DNA of 42,350 bases from Alphaproteobacteria bacterium (GTDB taxonomy: Bacteria; Pseudomonadota; Alphaproteobacteria; Rs-D84; SZUA-605): positions 1 through 42,350 of the forward strand of contig QKJL01000018.1 of the NCBI GenBank assembly GCA_003250835.1, given 5' to 3'. Both the position numbers and the translations under genes were made by a program. Of the stretch, positions 40,905 through 42,350 are shown in pieces. The notes below the pieces were generated by a model that saw nothing but the letters and a program-made list of their open reading frames with translations, had not been told where the DNA came from and ran no database searches. The stretch's first letter is position 1, and the number at the start of each line of letters is the position of its first letter.

Positions 40905-41588
40905 ATGGAAAATACAAAACATTTAAAACGCTTTTATGGACGCCGTCACGGTAAAGGATTAAGTGACATCAAACAAGATTTGATGGATCAAATGATGCCT
41001 AAACTCGCCCTTCCATTGGCAGATATTTCAGATATGCATTCCTTATTTGGCATGAATGTTGATCGTATTCACCTTGATATTGGTTTTGGTGGAGGTGAAA
41101 ATTTAATTCAACGTATTATTGATCATTCAGTAACAGGCTTTATTGGTGCTGAACCATTTATTGATGGTGTTGGTAGCTTTTTAGCTCATTTAGATAATCA
41201 AGCCGATAAATCATACCAAGAACGTATTCGTTTATTTGCCGATGATGTACGTGATATGATCCCACATTTTCCAGATGCCTCAATTGATAGTTTATCTATC
41301 CTGTATCCGGATCCATGGCCGAAAGCACGTCACCATAAACGTCGTATGATTGTGATGGATAACTTGGATATGTTTGCACGCATTTTGAAATCAGGATCAT
41401 TAATTGAACTTGCAAGTGATATTCCAGATTACATTGAAAATGCATTGGAAAACTTTACAGCACATGATGCATTTGAAATTATTTCTGTTTCAAGAGAACC
41501 ATTTGAAGGATGGACATCAACACGTTATGAACAAAAAGCTATCCGTGAAGGACGTACCCCACAATACGTTACTTTGAAACGTATTTAA
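40905..41588 (+). CDS. trmB: tRNA (guanine-N7-)-methyltransferase
   Basis: TrmB makes m7G46 in tRNA with S-adenosylmethionine. The 227-residue protein carries the SAM-binding DIGFGGGENLI, GAEPFIDGVG, and the family motif LYPDPWPKARHHKRR, with R-x(n)-K. The C-terminal TSTRYEQKAIREGR also matches. The start at 40905 is the only ATG that fits the conserved N-terminus. Confidence 0.96.
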   Translation: MENTKHLKRFYGRRHGKGLSDIKQDLMDQMMPKLALPLADISDMHSLFGMNVDRIHLDIGFGGGENLIQRIIDHSVTGFIGAEPFIDGVGSFLAHLDNQADKSYQERIRLFADDVRDMIPHFPDASIDSLSILYPDPWPKARHHKRRMIVMDNLDMFARILKSGSLIELASDIPDYIENALENFTAHDAFEIISVSREPFEGWTSTRYEQKAIREGRTPQYVTLKRI

Positions 41589-41652
41589 GACATCTTTTTT
41601 AATGTATTTATTTATATACCCTGTTATACTAACAGGACTGAGGAGAATTATT

Positions 41653-42350
41653 ATGCCCCAAAACAATACGACACAACAACCTACATTACCGAATAGAATC
41701 ATTCCTTTTATGTGGCATTTTTTTCGTAAACATAAATGGAAATTTTTTGGTGTACTTACAACCGTCCTTATCACTTTTTTAGTTGGACGTGTTTCGACGA
41801 AACTCTTATTTCGTGAAATCATTGCTGAGATTGAACATTTTTCAGGTGATAAATCAGCTATTATTGAACATATTGGCATTTTACTTTTTGCCATGATTGC
41901 TGCGGAGGTTATTGCTGAGGTTTCAACAGTTTTACGCGATATATTGGATCGTCATATGACGCCAGTCCTTCGCAAAAACATTAACCTTGAATTACTTGAT
42001 TATACACATAAACATTCTTACACTTATTTTACAGACAATATGAGCGGTTCAGTTGCACGTAAAATCAGTGATATTCAATCAAGTTTATTAGATTATTTTT
42101 ATCCACTCATTACTTGGGAACTTATTCCAAGTATTGGGTTCTTAATCATAAATATTGTTATTTTTTCTTTAATCCACCCTCTTCTTGGAGGAGCATTGAT
42201 TGCTTGGACAATTATTCAATTCATTATCATGATGTTCTCCATCAAAAAATGGAATGTATATCAAAAAGAATCTGCTGAAGCTGATTCAATTGTATCTGGA
42301 AAATTAACCGACAGTTTGATTAATTTTATGAATGTAAAATTTTTCTCACG
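41653..42350 (+). CDS. ABC exporter, membrane domain (partial, runs off the window)
   Basis: The frame opens at the ATG at 41653 with a strong Shine-Dalgarno site (GAGGAGAA) and stays open to the last base, giving 232 residues. It has an N-terminal cytoplasmic segment and several hydrophobic helices (around residues 32-50, 78-95, 153-195). YFTDNMSGSVARKISDIQ resembles the coupling-helix region of type IV ABC exporters. The nucleotide-binding domain must lie beyond the window. A TATACT -10 box sits in the palindrome CCTGTTATACTAACAGG upstream, which could be an operator. The substrate cannot be told. Confidence 0.82.
   Translation, partial: MPQNNTTQQPTLPNRIIPFMWHFFRKHKWKFFGVLTTVLITFLVGRVSTKLLFREIIAEIEHFSGDKSAIIEHIGILLFAMIAAEVIAEVSTVLRDILDRHMTPVLRKNINLELLDYTHKHSYTYFTDNMSGSVARKISDIQSSLLDYFYPLITWELIPSIGFLIINIVIFSLIHPLLGGALIAWTIIQFIIMMFSIKKWNVYQKESAEADSIVSGKLTDSLINFMNVKFFS

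Noticed and set aside
41629-41645. CCTGTTATACTAACAGG palindrome as a confident operator
   Set aside because: It spans the -10 box of the exporter gene and could bind a repressor, but no regulator or second copy supports this.

Overview
The window looks like a core-genome segment of an AT-rich, probably anaerobic or microaerophilic Gram-negative bacterium. An alphaproteobacterium with a small genome (for example a gut-associated lineage) fits best. The basis is the Pal lipoprotein, RNase E, M48-TPR protease, alphaproteobacterial-style SecG and family-4 uracil-DNA glycosylase, the rpmH-rnpA-yidD-yidC-engB block, the SUF genes and an oxygen-sensitive class III ribonucleotide reductase. The assignment rests on recognising families by eye, not on a search.

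Layout. 1-1370: three tandem single-gene cassettes (promoter, SD-less leader, small DGSI-motif protein, terminator) on the minus strand, then a two-helix membrane protein (to 2396). 2500-8980: an anaerobic redox cluster on the plus strand: NrdR-box promoter, nrdD lacking its glycyl-radical domain, a separate small gene for that domain, nrdG, trxB, sufB, sufC, terminator. 9038-13905: AI-2E family permease, mpg (minus), efp, PH-domain protein, RNA m5U methyltransferase, udg (minus). 13992-19369: pal, 5'-nucleotidase, then M48 protease and RNase E on minus, and a membrane protein. 19407-22922: tsaB-rimI-lon (minus). 23043-29210: a lipoprotein, then pyrG, secG, a membrane-anchored protein, ymdB and a PAS-GGDEF protein with a degenerate motif (minus). 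29271-31124: small Cys-rich proteins, rnhA and an unidentified ~400-nt structured RNA with a tRNA-like closing domain. 31181-32259: rplU-rpmA-smr. 32313-36093: lipoprotein, topA, two small unknown genes. 36121-39087: rpmH-rnpA-yidD-yidC-engB (minus). 39168-42350: an outer-membrane-type protein, a secreted Cys-containing protein, trmB and the start of an ABC exporter.

How it fits together. The nrdD/nrdG/trxB/suf block would make deoxynucleotides without oxygen, with thioredoxin reductase as plausible electron source and SUF supplying the Fe-S cluster of NrdG. Most other genes serve translation, RNA processing, envelope biogenesis or DNA repair. Two gene classes are visible. Housekeeping genes mostly have Shine-Dalgarno sites. 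A set of small or lipoprotein genes of unknown function instead has strong TTGACA/TATAAT-type promoters followed by AT-rich leaders without Shine-Dalgarno, several sharing an AACCTATTATT element. No CRISPR array, insertion sequence, rRNA or ordinary tRNA was seen.
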